Below are positions 23,359 through 35,200 of a stretch of DNA of 64,000 bases, one piece after another; within the stretch, counting starts at the first letter, position 1; every line of letters starts with the position of its first letter. Made by a program: the position numbers and the translations under genes. The stretch comes from Parachlorella kessleri (Eukaryota > Chlorophyta > Trebouxiophyceae > Chlorellales > Chlorellaceae): the NCBI GenBank assembly GCA_001598975.1, contig BBXU01001877.1, forward strand, positions 1-64,000. Direction: 5' to 3'. The notes below the pieces were generated by a model. That model was not told the DNA's origin, searched no databases, and was given only the letters and a program-made list of their open reading frames with translations.

Positions 23359-24982
23359 TTACTGGCCAATGGCGGAGGTTGAGATCACCAAGTTGATGCC
23401 CACGCCCAGTAGCACAACAATGAGGCCAGCCCTGCAAAAGGCAATACAGATACAAGGTAACAGCTCCACAACACCAGAGATAAAGATTAGCTCAGACATC
23501 AGGACACTTCCAAGCCGACCTCGCTTCCAGCAATGCAACCATGGTCTCAAGAGCAGGCAAGGATGGGGACATATGCACGAGCCTGCCTGACACTAAGACC
23601 ACATACAGCGGGTGAAAACCAGACACAACTTGTCGCTATTAGTTTTCAGAAAATGCACGCGAACACAAGTGCTGCAAATCCGACCGGCAGGTAAAAAAGC
23701 TGCAGCGCATTGACATAGACTTACCAGGCAATGAGGCCCTTGGTGCCAAGCTTGTAGCTGTCACCAGACTCGGACCAGGTGTCAGGGGTGTAGATGGGGG
23801 AGTAGCCATCCACGTTGGCACCATACTTGTTGGCAAACCTGCGGAAGACAGAGCACAGTAATTACGGCCCGCCAATGTGCTCATGATTTCGCTCAGCAGC
23901 TCCCCACTCCAAACACCTCGTCCTGCCCCACCAACAGCCATGCAGCCAGCACAAGACACAGCCTCCCAGGAAAAGCTTAAATCACTTCCATATACCACAT
24001 TGCCCTTGAAACCGAGCACGCCTTCCCGTAAGATCCACAGGAGACAAAGAAAGAGCACGAACGAAGTCTGGCATTAGCCCAGTTGTACCCACAACAACCA
24101 TTTGGTAAACCAGCTTGGATCCCTCTCACCGGTAGACGCCAAAGCCCTTGCCCTTGCGGCCCTGGGGGTCCACCCAGTCCTTGCTCTGCATGCTCTTGCT
24201 CTCGCCGCGCAGGTTCAGCTTGACAATGGGGTTCTCGACAGAGTTGATGCCCTGCGCAGCAACGCCAGCAGACTGTGTGTTACACAACCGGTGGACCAGT
24301 TTCCATCCTCACACACTCTTGCTCCCAGGACAACAAGTCGACAACTGGGCAAAAACAAACCAACTACAGGGCGGACGTCCAAACACATATGCATCAAACC
24401 GGAAGCAAAGCGAGGGCAGCTTACCTGCTTGTTCAGGTCAATCTTCTTGCCGGAGGAAGCCACCACCACGGTGCTCATGTTCTGGCGGGCACTGCATTGA
24501 AGGCAACCCAGCAGACACCATCGTCAATTGCAGCCCAACAGAGCAATCTTTTCCCAGGCTGACTTCTCTTTGGTTCTCGACACCCTTCTAAATACGTAGG
24601 CTCCCTGGACCTGGCACGGCTCCCACGCTGGTTGCTGGGCGGTGCTGGCTAGCTGAAGCTGCAACCTTGGCCAGACACGCTGGCAGGCTCCCACTCAACC
24701 ACCACAGCGGTCTGCTCCCAAGCGGAGGGCAACATCGTGTCGCTAGCCCCTGCTCTGGACACTTTGGGTGCTTCGGTCAAGTAACCGTGCCAGGCGTGTT
24801 CATGCCGTAGCGGGGCCTAAGAGACACATTGAGGCAGCTTCCGCGGCGGAAACGCCCCCACGACGACCCAGAGAGGGCTGAAAAGGCAGCCGGGCCAACG
24901 CGAGAGCCTCCAACACCTACCGGGGGGCCTGGGCCTTCACGCTGGTGCCCACGAAGGACTTCTGCATGGTGGCGGTCTGCAT
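23359..24982 (-). CDS. psbR: Photosystem II 10 kDa polypeptide PsbR precursor
   Basis: PsbR is a thylakoid-membrane protein that helps assemble and stabilise the oxygen-evolving complex. Five exons: 24982-24921, 24491-24425, 24251-24130, 23838-23725, 23431-23359, totalling 145 residues, which is normal for the family. The family signatures are plain: VVASSGKKI at the mature N-terminus, [10 protein letters not shown], then [13 protein letters not shown], and one C-terminal transmembrane helix ([16 protein letters not shown]). The first 24 to 30 residues, with [20 protein letters not shown], are rich in S/T/K/R/A and lack acids, as expected of a short algal transit peptide. The start was chosen at the first Met of exon 1; a second Met five codons on is possible. 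The gene stands alone, with 1.3 kb of upstream sequence before the next gene's 3' end. Confidence 0.97.
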
Positions 24983-25433
24983 GGTGGTGACCTGCTTCCG
25001 AGAAGGGGCGAGCGTCTCGAGCACACAGATGGAGGGCCTGGGGAGTCGCGTGCCTTTGGGCTGGGGCCTTGATTTGCCCTATCCATCCCCGCCATATGGC
25101 AGGATAAGAAAGGAAGAACCTCGCTCTTTCAAACAGCCGCGGCCAGCCGTACATAACCTTTGCTGGAAACTCACCTCTCAGTCTATTGAAGAGGGGGAAA
25201 TATCTCCTAGTCTGATCAGAGGTTCTTGGTTTCCCGGCCCTCTTGATTGACGGTCTTTAACACTGCAAGAGTGGGCAGTGCCCCTGTCACAGCTGTGGTG
25301 CAATGTTCCACATTTACAAACACGCTCAGAGCCTGGAGGGCGGAGAGGTCATGTGCTTGGCCGTGCCGGGTAGGTTGCGACAAAGCTTTTGACACGGCTA
25401 CCGGTATGCAAAGGATAGTTCAGCACTAACGTG

Positions 25434-25459
25434 ACTTGACAGCAACGTTGCTGTCAAGT
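25434..25459. promoter_or_regulatory. 26-bp perfect palindrome upstream of psbR
   Basis: The half-site ACTTGACAGCAAC is followed directly by its exact reverse complement, with no spacer. It lies about 450 bp upstream of the psbR ATG. A 26-bp perfect palindrome without spacer is very unlikely by chance. It could be a dimeric transcription-factor site or a cruciform-forming element. Confidence 0.6.
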
Positions 25460-25557
25460 TAACTGCGGAGGGGTAGTTAGGTCCTCGTTGTTGGTCGCAG
25501 CGAACGGAGAGGTTGGAGTGAGCTGTGCAGACAGGGCGTGATGGAGTTCTGAATAAG

Positions 25558-25600
25558 GGTTGGCAGGGAGTGCGAACAGAAGAAATAGGCTTGGATGCAA
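25558..25600. repeat. Dispersed short repeat, copy e
   Basis: GGTTGGCAGGGAGTGCGAAC, then AGGCTTGGATGC. Related to the four copies at 22.4-23.0 kb, on the far side of psbR. Confidence 0.45.
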
Positions 25601-25909
25601 ATATGCTCCTAAGGCTTGGCTGAGTTCTGATGAGTAGGTCTCTCCTCGGACAGACTAGGTACAGGCAAGGAGATTTCCAAGTCCAAGGCAGCCTGCCAGA
25701 GTATTGCGCTGCTCATTCTATCATTAGTCGGAAGACTCTCTGGCAGAATCCACAGGAGCATAACCGCTGAATCACGCAGACAGCTACCGGGTTGTGCAGT
25801 CCTCTCCAGCCATGAACTCTTCCGTTGGTATGTTTTAGACCTTTGCAGAATCCTCAGCAGGGATGCTGCAGGGTGGGCATTGCATTGCACTGAAAGTAAC
25901 CCCTCCTCA

Positions 25910-25914
25910 TTACA
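25910..25914 (-). terminator. TGTAA poly(A) signal candidate, SANT corepressor gene
   Basis: TTACA on the + strand reads TGTAA on the gene strand, about 355 nt beyond the stop codon at 26269. Confidence 0.35.
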
Positions 25915-26268
25915 CTGAAGCTCATGCAACTCAGCCCTTGGTGAAGCTAAGAGGCTATGGTGCTGTTGGTCTAGAAACATACTGTAACACAACGAGCCGC
26001 AATAAGGTGCACACAAGAAAACCACGACATGGAAAACAGATGCAATCACAACCTCCTTTGTCAAGCTTGCAATTGCGGCAGCTCCTCACCAGAAACCGCA
26101 AGTGCGTGCTGTGAGTCATGCAGGAACAATACCAGTCAGGTGTCCGCAGGGAAACGTGCAAAGCAATACCGCACAGCGTGCACAGATACATACATACATA
26201 CAATGGCTCACAGAGCCTGTCCTCCCCAGGACTGTCTGCATACTCTCTATCTCTGACTCGCACCACCA

Positions 26269-29200
26269 CTACTCGCCGCCGCCGGGCATCGGGGGGCGCC
26301 CCCCCTCCATGCCAGCTGCTGCGTGCTCCAGACTTCGCACCGCTTCCTCCCCTGCTGCGACCTGCTGATTGGTACCAGCGGCCTCCAGCTGGCCTTGGCT
26401 CTGCACATGCCAACCCACACCATCTCTAACGAACAGAGGCACCTAATTGTTGCAACCACAGTCCTACCGACAACAGGTGACCTGATGGGCCACAGCAGCA
26501 AGGTGGCAGCATGCCACGCGCAGACCCACGTGCAAGCAAGCAAACCTTTTCCAGCAGGAGGTTCAGCTAGAGGGCAAACCGAAACAACCCGAGCGCAGGG
26601 TCGAACCATGCCACGGTCAACCTAGGTGCCTTGCGCGCACCTCGGGTAAGCCTGTTGGCTGCGCGGTCGCAGCAGGTGCTGCTGAGTGAGCCGGCAACAG
26701 AGCGGGGCCGTCCACCTGCAGCAGCGATATATTGTGATGGACTCGTGTGCACCAAGCCGCAACAACCCTGGTATCAGCAGTGTCAGCGCCTCTGGCAATC
26801 CCCGCATGTTGACACTCAGGCTGCACCCACAACCTGCCAGCACACCCTGCCACCCATCGCACCACATGTGCCTTACCAGATCTCAACACGACTGGCATGG
26901 GAAAGCATACATGTGATTCAGAAGGCCCAGACTTGTGCTACTTTTTACTACTTTTTACTCCCGGGGGAAACCCTGACACCCAGCTTTCCCACCGATGTAT
27001 CCATCGACCAGGAACCTGGGCACCGTGAAGCCTGGAGACTCAAACACACCCACGCGCGCACGCACCTGCGCTGGCAGTGTGGTGGCTGGGGGTCCTCCAG
27101 GCGCACCCAGCTGCTGCTGTTGCTGCTGCTGGACCGGGGCCAGGATGGGGGCTGGCCGGGCCAGTGCTGCTGCCTGCTGCTGTATGGCCGCTGCCTGCTG
27201 GAGCAACATTGAGAGGCTGGTCGGCGGGGGTGGCTGCTGCGGGGCGATAGGAGCCCTGTGGCTGCCCAGGGCTGCTGCTGCGGCCGCTGCCGCCGCGGCC
27301 GATGCTGGCGGTGGCGCAAAAAGCGGAGGCGGCACGGCGCCCGCCATCGTTTGGGCTGGGTGGAGCGGCGCTGGTGGTGGTAGGCCCCTCAAAGCCATCA
27401 AATGGGGAGGCATCCCGCCCTGCATCAGAGCCTGCAGCTGCATCTGCAACTGCAACGCAGCAGCAGCCTGGTTGGTGGCTGCAGGCACCGCCGACGGCGC
27501 GGTGGCAGCCGCCTGCATTGCAGCGGCGGCCGCCGCGATAGAAGGCGCTCCTCCCTGCAACAACCGCGCCAGCTGCTCGGCAGGTGAGCCACCCCCCAGC
27601 ACTGTTTGCGGGGCGGGGGTGGGCACACCGCCTAGCCCCACCATGCCCAGCATGGGCAGCGCAGCTGCTGCGATGGCGCCGAGGTCCATGCCAGGTGCAG
27701 CGGGCGCCGGCGCCGGCCGCGGCGCTGCCGCCATAAACGCGCCAGGCGGCATGCCGCCCCCAAACATGCCGTACAGCGCTGCCGCGGCTGCCAGGCCCTG
27801 CTGGGTGGACTGAGCCCCGCCCAGTAACTCCGCCACCGACTGGTTGTAGCGCTGCACCCAGGCTATGACGCCGGCAGGGTCGGCAGCTCCCAGCGGCCCT
27901 GCACCCAGGGGGGTGCCGTGTGGGGTTGTTCCGGGCGTGGCCATGCCGGGCGCTGCGGTGGCAAAGAAGGGCTGCCCCCCTGGCCCGCGGAACAGCGGGA
28001 AGCCCCCAGAGGTGACTAAGGGCTGCTGCGCTTGCTGCTGCTGGTGGGCTGCGGCCCTCAGTGCCTTGGGCCGGTGCGGCTGCGGGTGGTGCTGCTGCAC
28101 ATGCTCCAGGGAGGCTGCCGCTGCGGCGGTGGCGGCATCAGCGTGGCCCCCGCGCCGCGGGACTCGCTCTGGCCGTTGCCCGCCTTCAACACTGTCCTTG
28201 TGCCCTGCGGAGACAAACCAAGATGAAAATTCTGTCAACGAATACCACCCACAGCCCAACTGGAAATGGTGATTATGTGGCTTAAGAGATAATCCCGTCT
28301 AAACGCCAAATCGCTGGAGACCAGCGGATATATCACAGCTACATAAACTCAATGACGGGTTTACTCCCTAGCTGCCCTATGCACACGGCCCCCTTCTTTG
28401 CAACCCGCAGACTGTGAGCCACATGTCTTTGCCACCGACCCACCTCTCTCCCCACCAGAGCCGCCGCCGGTCCCCTTGCGCTTCCGGCTGCCTGGCTGCA
28501 CTGCGGAGGGAGGCAGCGCCAGCTTGTCCAGGCCCAGCCGCGTGCGGTAGTTCTGGTAGTAGTTCTTGATCTGGGTGAGGGTCTTGGCCGGGACCGCGGC
28601 GTGCAGGCGCGACCAGTCGCGGCCATAGGCCTGCACAGGAGATGCCGCCGTGCGATCTGGGTTGCCAGCATTGTCAAAGTTGCGGGTTCAGCAGGTGACA
28701 TGTGGGGGGCTCACAAGGGCTGGCAGTGGCTATGATTAGCCATGCAGGCTCCGGGGAGGGATGAAGCGCTTACTCTAGCAAGGCGCGAGAAAAGCAGACC
28801 ATGTGCCACGCCGTCTCCGCCTTACAACTCAAGCTTGCAGCCGGCTGGCTCTAATCGACCCACGCTGGACACTTCACACCTGCAACTCCGCAACTGCCAG
28901 GGCTACCACCACTGCATGTTCAAAAGGAGCTACCCTTTGTTTACGGTTCTGTGGTGTCTGTGCCCCGAGCATGCCTTCACAGCAGCCCACCTTGAAAGCA
29001 CGAATGAAGGCATCCTTCTCCTCCTGCGACCAGTAGGATGTGGAAGCCCTCTTCCCGCCAGGCCCCAGCTGCGACGGCGCACCACCCTCTCCAGCATACC
29101 CCGCCTCATCCCCCTCCGGCCCCAGGGCCAACCCCTGCTGCTGCTGCTGCTGCTGGGCCTGCTGTGCTGTGGCAGAGCCAGGCGCAGCAGCCCCAGTGCT

Positions 29201-32200
29201 GCCGCCCTCGTGGCGATACAGCTCAGCAGCACCAACAGGAGCCTCAGCGGGACCAGCACTGGCGTAAGCTAGCCGGGCCTGCTCGGCTGCTTCTGCCAGC
29301 AGGTGAATGGACGACGGTGAGTCCAGCAGTCGCTCCGGGTTGGCAAGCAGCGTGCTGAGCTCGGCACAGCGCGCCGGGTCGCCGATGATGTGGAACAGCA
29401 TGCCGCCTGCAACCAGGGGATGGTGTTAGTTTCGTTGTGTAGTAAAGGCAATGAGGTCAACCACTACACAATGCACACCCATTAAGCGCAGTCATGCACC
29501 CTGGAGAGAGGCTCGGCAAGAAGAGGGAACAAGAAGAGAGGCTATCTAACAGATTAGCAACAGTGGCACACACAAAGGTTTGATTATCCCGGGCCTTACA
29601 CCACGATAGATCACAGATACATCCTCACCCACCAGACACATGCGTCAATCAACCATACAGCCTCCCTTTCCTGCATGCAGGCTCTATAGAGCTCCAATTT
29701 CGGCCAGCGCTCCTTGCTTGCTCACCAGGCGCCAGCGTGCCCTGCAGCCGCCCAAGCTCCTGGGCAGACATGAGCTGCTGGGCGGGTGTGAGGGCGCGGG
29801 AGGGAGGGCGACACAGCGGCTCAGCCAGCGGCTGGCGCTGCTGTGCATGCTGCACATGCTGCTGCTGGGCCTGCTCAACGGCTTCTTGCCGACCAGCCAT
29901 GTGCTGCTGCTGCTGGTGCTGCTCGAGTGGCTCTGCTGCGGCAGGCGCCACCGTCGGGGGCGATGGCAAGCCTTCTTGCTTCACCTCCGGCAACACATTA
30001 GGTTCAGATTCTCCCTGCGGCTGAGGCGGCCCGTGCGGCACACCTTCCTCCGACTTGAGCTCGGTTGGGGACGGCCCTGGTGCAGCCCCAACCCCTGGCC
30101 CGGGCAGAGTTTGGTCTTGCTGCTGCGCAAGCCTCTCCTGCTGGGCCGGTTGCACTTGCTCCACTAGCAGTGGCCCTGCCCCTGTTGCTCCCTCCTCGCG
30201 TGGCGGGCCTGCCTCCCTAGCTACCTCATCCACCAGGGCGCCCAGCACCGCCGCTGCCTCCAGCTCTGCCGTCTCAGCAGCTGGCGCCGCCAGTACCGCC
30301 CCAGACAAGCTGCCACTTGCCGGCTCAGATGAACAGGCCGCAGTTTGTGACACCATGGCGGAGTGCTGCCTGGCCGGCGATGCAGCAAGCTCAGCGTGCT
30401 CCTGGGAGGGATGCATGCCAACCTCACCGGGCGGGACGAGCACTGCTGCTGCCGCCGGCTGCGCAGCAGCCAAGTTGCTGGCAGGAGCTGGAGCAGCCTC
30501 TGCTGCAGCTCCTGCCGCCTCTCTTGATGCTGCTGGTAACTGCCATTGTGGCAATGGCTGTGGAGGTGGCGGTTGCTCGCCAACAACACTCTGCTGTGGT
30601 ACTTCGCTTGGGCTAGCCTGCGCCGCGGCGGTCCCAGAAGGAGCTGGTCCTGTCGCAGCATCGGCTGGCTCGCCAGCAGCCTGCCCTGATACTCGCATGG
30701 AGGTCGCTCCGTCAGCGGGCATTGAAGGGGCCGCCAGTTTGCCGATTGCTGCTGCATCATCAACCTCCAGTTTCGCTGCGGCTTGCGCAGCAGGATCTGC
30801 CGGGGTGGCGGCCAGTCCAGGCGACACCGTAGCCTGCTCAGCCCCTGCTGCTGCAGTCTGCGGGTCCGGCGGCAGCTCGGCCTCTGCGGCATCAGCGAGC
30901 ATCGCCATCATTGCGACTGCATCACCATTAGCAGTTGCCTCAGCCCGCTGCTGGCTAGCTTCTGCCCCTGCTGCTGCCGGCGCTCCCTCTGCAGCACTGG
31001 CAGAAGGCTTCAACGGCTCCAGGCGCTTCTCCTCTGCCGCCTGTTGCCGCTGTGGTTGCTCCTGCTGAGCCTGCTGGCGCAAGGCCTGCCGAGCCTGCTT
31101 TGCCAGCAGCTGCTGCATCAGCTGCTGCATGGCGTCCAAGTCTTGAAGCTCGCCGGGGGCAGGTGAGGGGAGTGAGGGAGCCCCCGGCAGCTCACCCGCA
31201 GGACCAACACCTGGAGCAGCTTCAACACCTGGAAGCACATGTAGCACTTGGTCAGATAAGGCACAGACAGCGACATGGCACACGATTCCCAACAGGCAAC
31301 ACTATAACCATGCAAGACACAAGCTTCATGTTGGCATGGGCATATATAGAGGGGCCCCACTTGGGAAAGCTGAAACATTTCTTCGCTAAACTGACAGCAC
31401 TGGCCCATTAGACACGTGAAATGCTCTGCGAAATGGGGGGAGATGTGTCCGGCCCTGTAGCCGGACACAGAGGAAGCTGCCATGCATGCCAGCACACATG
31501 CCACGGCAACGAGGGACACTGGTTGGCTGCCTACCTTCCATGCGGGCGGGCACGTAGGGTGCGTCATTGTCGGTCAGGCCTTGGGCAGCTCGCTCCTCCA
31601 GCAACTCGTCCAGGCCCAGCCGGGAACGGTGGCGGGACCAGTACAGCCGCGTGGCGGCCATGGTTTTGTTGCCCAGGTGCCGCGAGATGGCCTGCGGCGC
31701 CACAGCCAGCCAGCCACGTGTTGCCAGATGACAGTGAGGGGATTGCGGTGAGCTTGCCACAATAATGAAGGACGTGGGGGCGCTGAGAGATTCATCCTTG
31801 TGGCCAGCGCTGGTGCTACACCAGAGCAGGCTTGCATATACTGGGTACTGCACCGGATGGGTACTGCACCGGCCCAGGTTGGCTTGCCCCTTACCTCCCA
31901 CGCCAGGAGGCTACAATTTGCCCCCAGTCCGTCCAGCATGACCTACCACCTTGACAAAAGGACAAAACCACCCCATTTACCTCACTCTGCTACACCCACA
32001 GCTACCTAATACACCCCACGCCTCCCTGGGCTGGCAGGGTAGGTACCTTCATATCCTTGCCATACAGCTGCACCGCCTCCACAAACAGGGCATCCGATTC
32101 CGCATCGATTCGTTTGTCGCCGCGCCCAAAGCCTGCACAGCGGGAATTGCACCACATAACTGAGCAGCGCTGAGCAGACTGTTAAAAAAAAGGACAGGTT

Positions 32201-35200
32201 GCTTGAGCACACATGCTGATGGCAAGCCGCCCAGCCTGAAGTCGCCCGGCAGAGAGCCCCTCAGTCAGAAGCACAAATGCCATGCAGACCCATACACCCT
32301 TGCTGTCAGCCTCCTTACCTGACTCATCCTCTTCCCAGTCAGCATCGTCCAGCGCTGCATAGTTGCGCGCAGACCCTCGCCTGCGCACCCCACCAGCAGC
32401 AGCCCCTTCCTCCTCCGGCGGGTAATCCTGGTAGATGCTGCCTACCATTGCAAGCTCTTCCAGGCCACTATGCACCGCTGCTGGCTCCTCTTCAGCAAAT
32501 CGCAGCGGCTGCACCACAGCTGCGGGCCGGCGCGGCTTCCGTGGGCCCCTGGCAGCAGCCACCGGCGGCTCAGGGTTCATAGGCACCGGAGCCGGGGGCG
32601 GTGTCTCTGGCCACCCAGGCAGTGGCAGCTCTGCTACCGCCAGCTGCAGCGACGCCCCCGGCGTCAAGCCAGCAAATTGGTCATGCTGCCGCGCGGCAAA
32701 GGACGCGGCTGCGCCGCCGCCGCGGGAGCGGCCGCGGCCGCCCCGGCCGCCGCTGCGCTCGGTCGCATCGCCGGTGGGGCCAAAGGTGCGCGAGCGCCCG
32801 ACGGGGCCCGAGGAGGGTGCGAATGCGGAGGGGTCGGCGATGCTCATGCCCAGCACCGTATCCTGGCTCTTACGCCGGCTGTTGGCGTCAGCCTGCGCCA
32901 GTAGATACTGTGATGTTAAGGGGTAAAACTTAGGTCTGACTCACTTTCCATCCCACAGCCGGGCTGCCTTGGATACACCCAGGGACACCCGTGGACGCCT
33001 ATCAGGTGAAGGTGTAGAGCAACAACATAGCAGGTTCTGCCAACCTGTCACCACTCGCAAGCTACCACCGATCTTCATGCACGCTGGAGGCAACTTAGCC
33101 TACAGAAATCCTAAACAGCCAGACTAAGGCACACTGCTGCCCTCACAGTCTCTGCAACTTCTATCATGTTTGGAACCATACAGGTATTGTCCCGTGACTA
33201 ACGCACCCCATTTCAGACCACCGCACCTGCTCCCGCCGCTTGCGCAGCAAGTATTTCCGCCGGGTGTGCGCAAACTCATCAGTATGCTGGATGGCATAGT
33301 AAAGCGCCACCACCTCCTGGACGGTACGCTGGGGCAGGTGGGCCTGGATCTTGGCAAACTCCTACAACCAATCGCAACAACGCAATGTTGGCCAAGCCCC
33401 TCAACAAATAGTGCTCGCCACCGATTCCCCCCACTGTGCACCCAGCAACCCACACACACTTCTGCCAACAAAGCAGCCACCCGGTACAGCCCCTGCCCCT
33501 CAGCCTGCACTGCACCACCCCTGGACCTCACAATATACAAGCCAGGCAGTCCAAAGACAACAGATCACCCCAGGCCAAGCCCTTTCAAAACATCCCCAGA
33601 TGCCATCAGGGGGAAAGGCAACCCTTGGCGGGAGGCCAAGACAGAGCGAGTTTGACCATGCCTGGGTTCCTACTTGTGTTCACCAGGCCCCTGATGTAAT
33701 AGTAATATATAATACCTTGTGGTACACCAGGAACTTGTCCATGAAGATGCGCTTCTCCTGCTCCGACCAGGGCCGCACCCAGCCCTGCTCCTCCAGCTCC
33801 CTGACCGGGTCTGACACGCGGCGGCTCACGTCCAGCAGGGCGGCCCAACGCGCAGCGCGGGCAGAGAGGTGCTCCTGGGGCGGCAGCTGCAAGCAGGTCA
33901 CATGAAGGGATCCTGACAAACTGCTGGCCGCCCACGGGCGCTGGGCTGTCCTGGAGAGCACGAGCCGCGAGAGGAACCTGATCCCACTAAGGTGCCTGGG
34001 TAGGCTGCCATTTAGGTCGCCGGAGCTTTCGCTGCACTCAAGGTGTTGGTTCCAGGGCACTGAGAACAACAGTCGCAATCACGGCTGGGCAAGGCGGCCT
34101 GTCACACCCTGCCAACTCACGTCGGTCATGTGCTTGACCAGCTCAATGGCCTGCAGAGTGGCGATCGCCTGCTTTTCCTCATAATCGCTCCTCACAATGT
34201 CGCCGCTCCGCGCCCTGCTGGTGGTGCGAGCCAGCGGGCTGCCCAGCGGGTCACGCTGTGCCTGCTGCGCTCCATGCGCTGCGCCGCCAGAGTGGGTGCT
34301 GTGCGTGCGCTTCAGGCAGGTGGTCTCCAGGGGCAAGACTACAGAAAGGAGGGCGTGAGCGGGTGAAGGATGCATGGCAGACTGACAAGCATTGAGGTTG
34401 CAAACCCTGGCACCGCATATGCACACTAGTTGGCAATCAAGCAGCCAACCTCAGATAAAAACACTCAAACAGGGACCCGCCTCTGTACTTCAGCTACATG
34501 CATTTCCATGACAAGGGGACCATACCCCGGCACGTTCCCAAACCTTACAACATCCACACACCCCACCCCAAGGGCACCCACACAGAGCACACACCTGGCT
34601 GCTGCGGCGGGGCCTCCGCCCTCGCCCTGTCGTAAGCCTCCGCCCGCTCTCTGTAGTCTACAGCAAGCTCCACATGCCGAGCCAGCAGCTGAGCATACTC
34701 CTGCCGCAACACCTTGGCCACGCCCTTCCCCGTCCTGCATAAAAGAGGCCCTTAAGACTTCTGGATTTGACCTCAATTGGTGCTGGGGCCTATTCCCACA
34801 GCGGTGCTCTTACCCACGTCCATGCCCGTCCGACATGGCATGAAGCACTATGGGATAACCCCAAGCAGCACATGGACAGCGGCTTGTAAGTCGAGATACT
34901 TGCAAAGCTGCTTCAAGATGCCTGCTCCTTTGGGACAAGGGGGCACTACCACAAGGGGGCACTCCCATGATCGTACAAGAGAACCGAGCCCCATTGGGTC
35001 AGGCCAGCATGACCCAACACCCAGCAACCTAGCCCAGGAGAACTGATAGTACACCAAGCCCAAGGCATACTACAACCCTTTACGGTAAGTTGCACCACCA
35101 ATGCAGGCCCACAACGCGCTGGAACGAGGCCAACGCACCTGGCATGGCTCGCCAGGTTTGCTTTATACTGTGGAAGCTCCGACACGTCGACAAAGGCAGC

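Larger units (their letters stand above)
24983..26268. other. psbR upstream region and 3' flank of the SANT corepressor gene
   Basis: No gene is recognised. The interval carries the psbR promoter side, a 26-bp perfect palindrome at 25434-25459, one dispersed-repeat copy near 25558-25600, and the presumed 3' UTR of the corepressor gene. No clear TATA box was found close to the psbR start. Confidence 0.5.

Noticed and set aside
26995..31166. Long + strand frames (272, 337 and other residues) rich in Ala, Cys and Ser opposite the SANT corepressor
   Set aside because: They are complements of GCN-rich coding exons with low-complexity Q/A/P sequence. They lack domains and splice logic, while the - strand frames carry SANT motifs and in-phase junctions.
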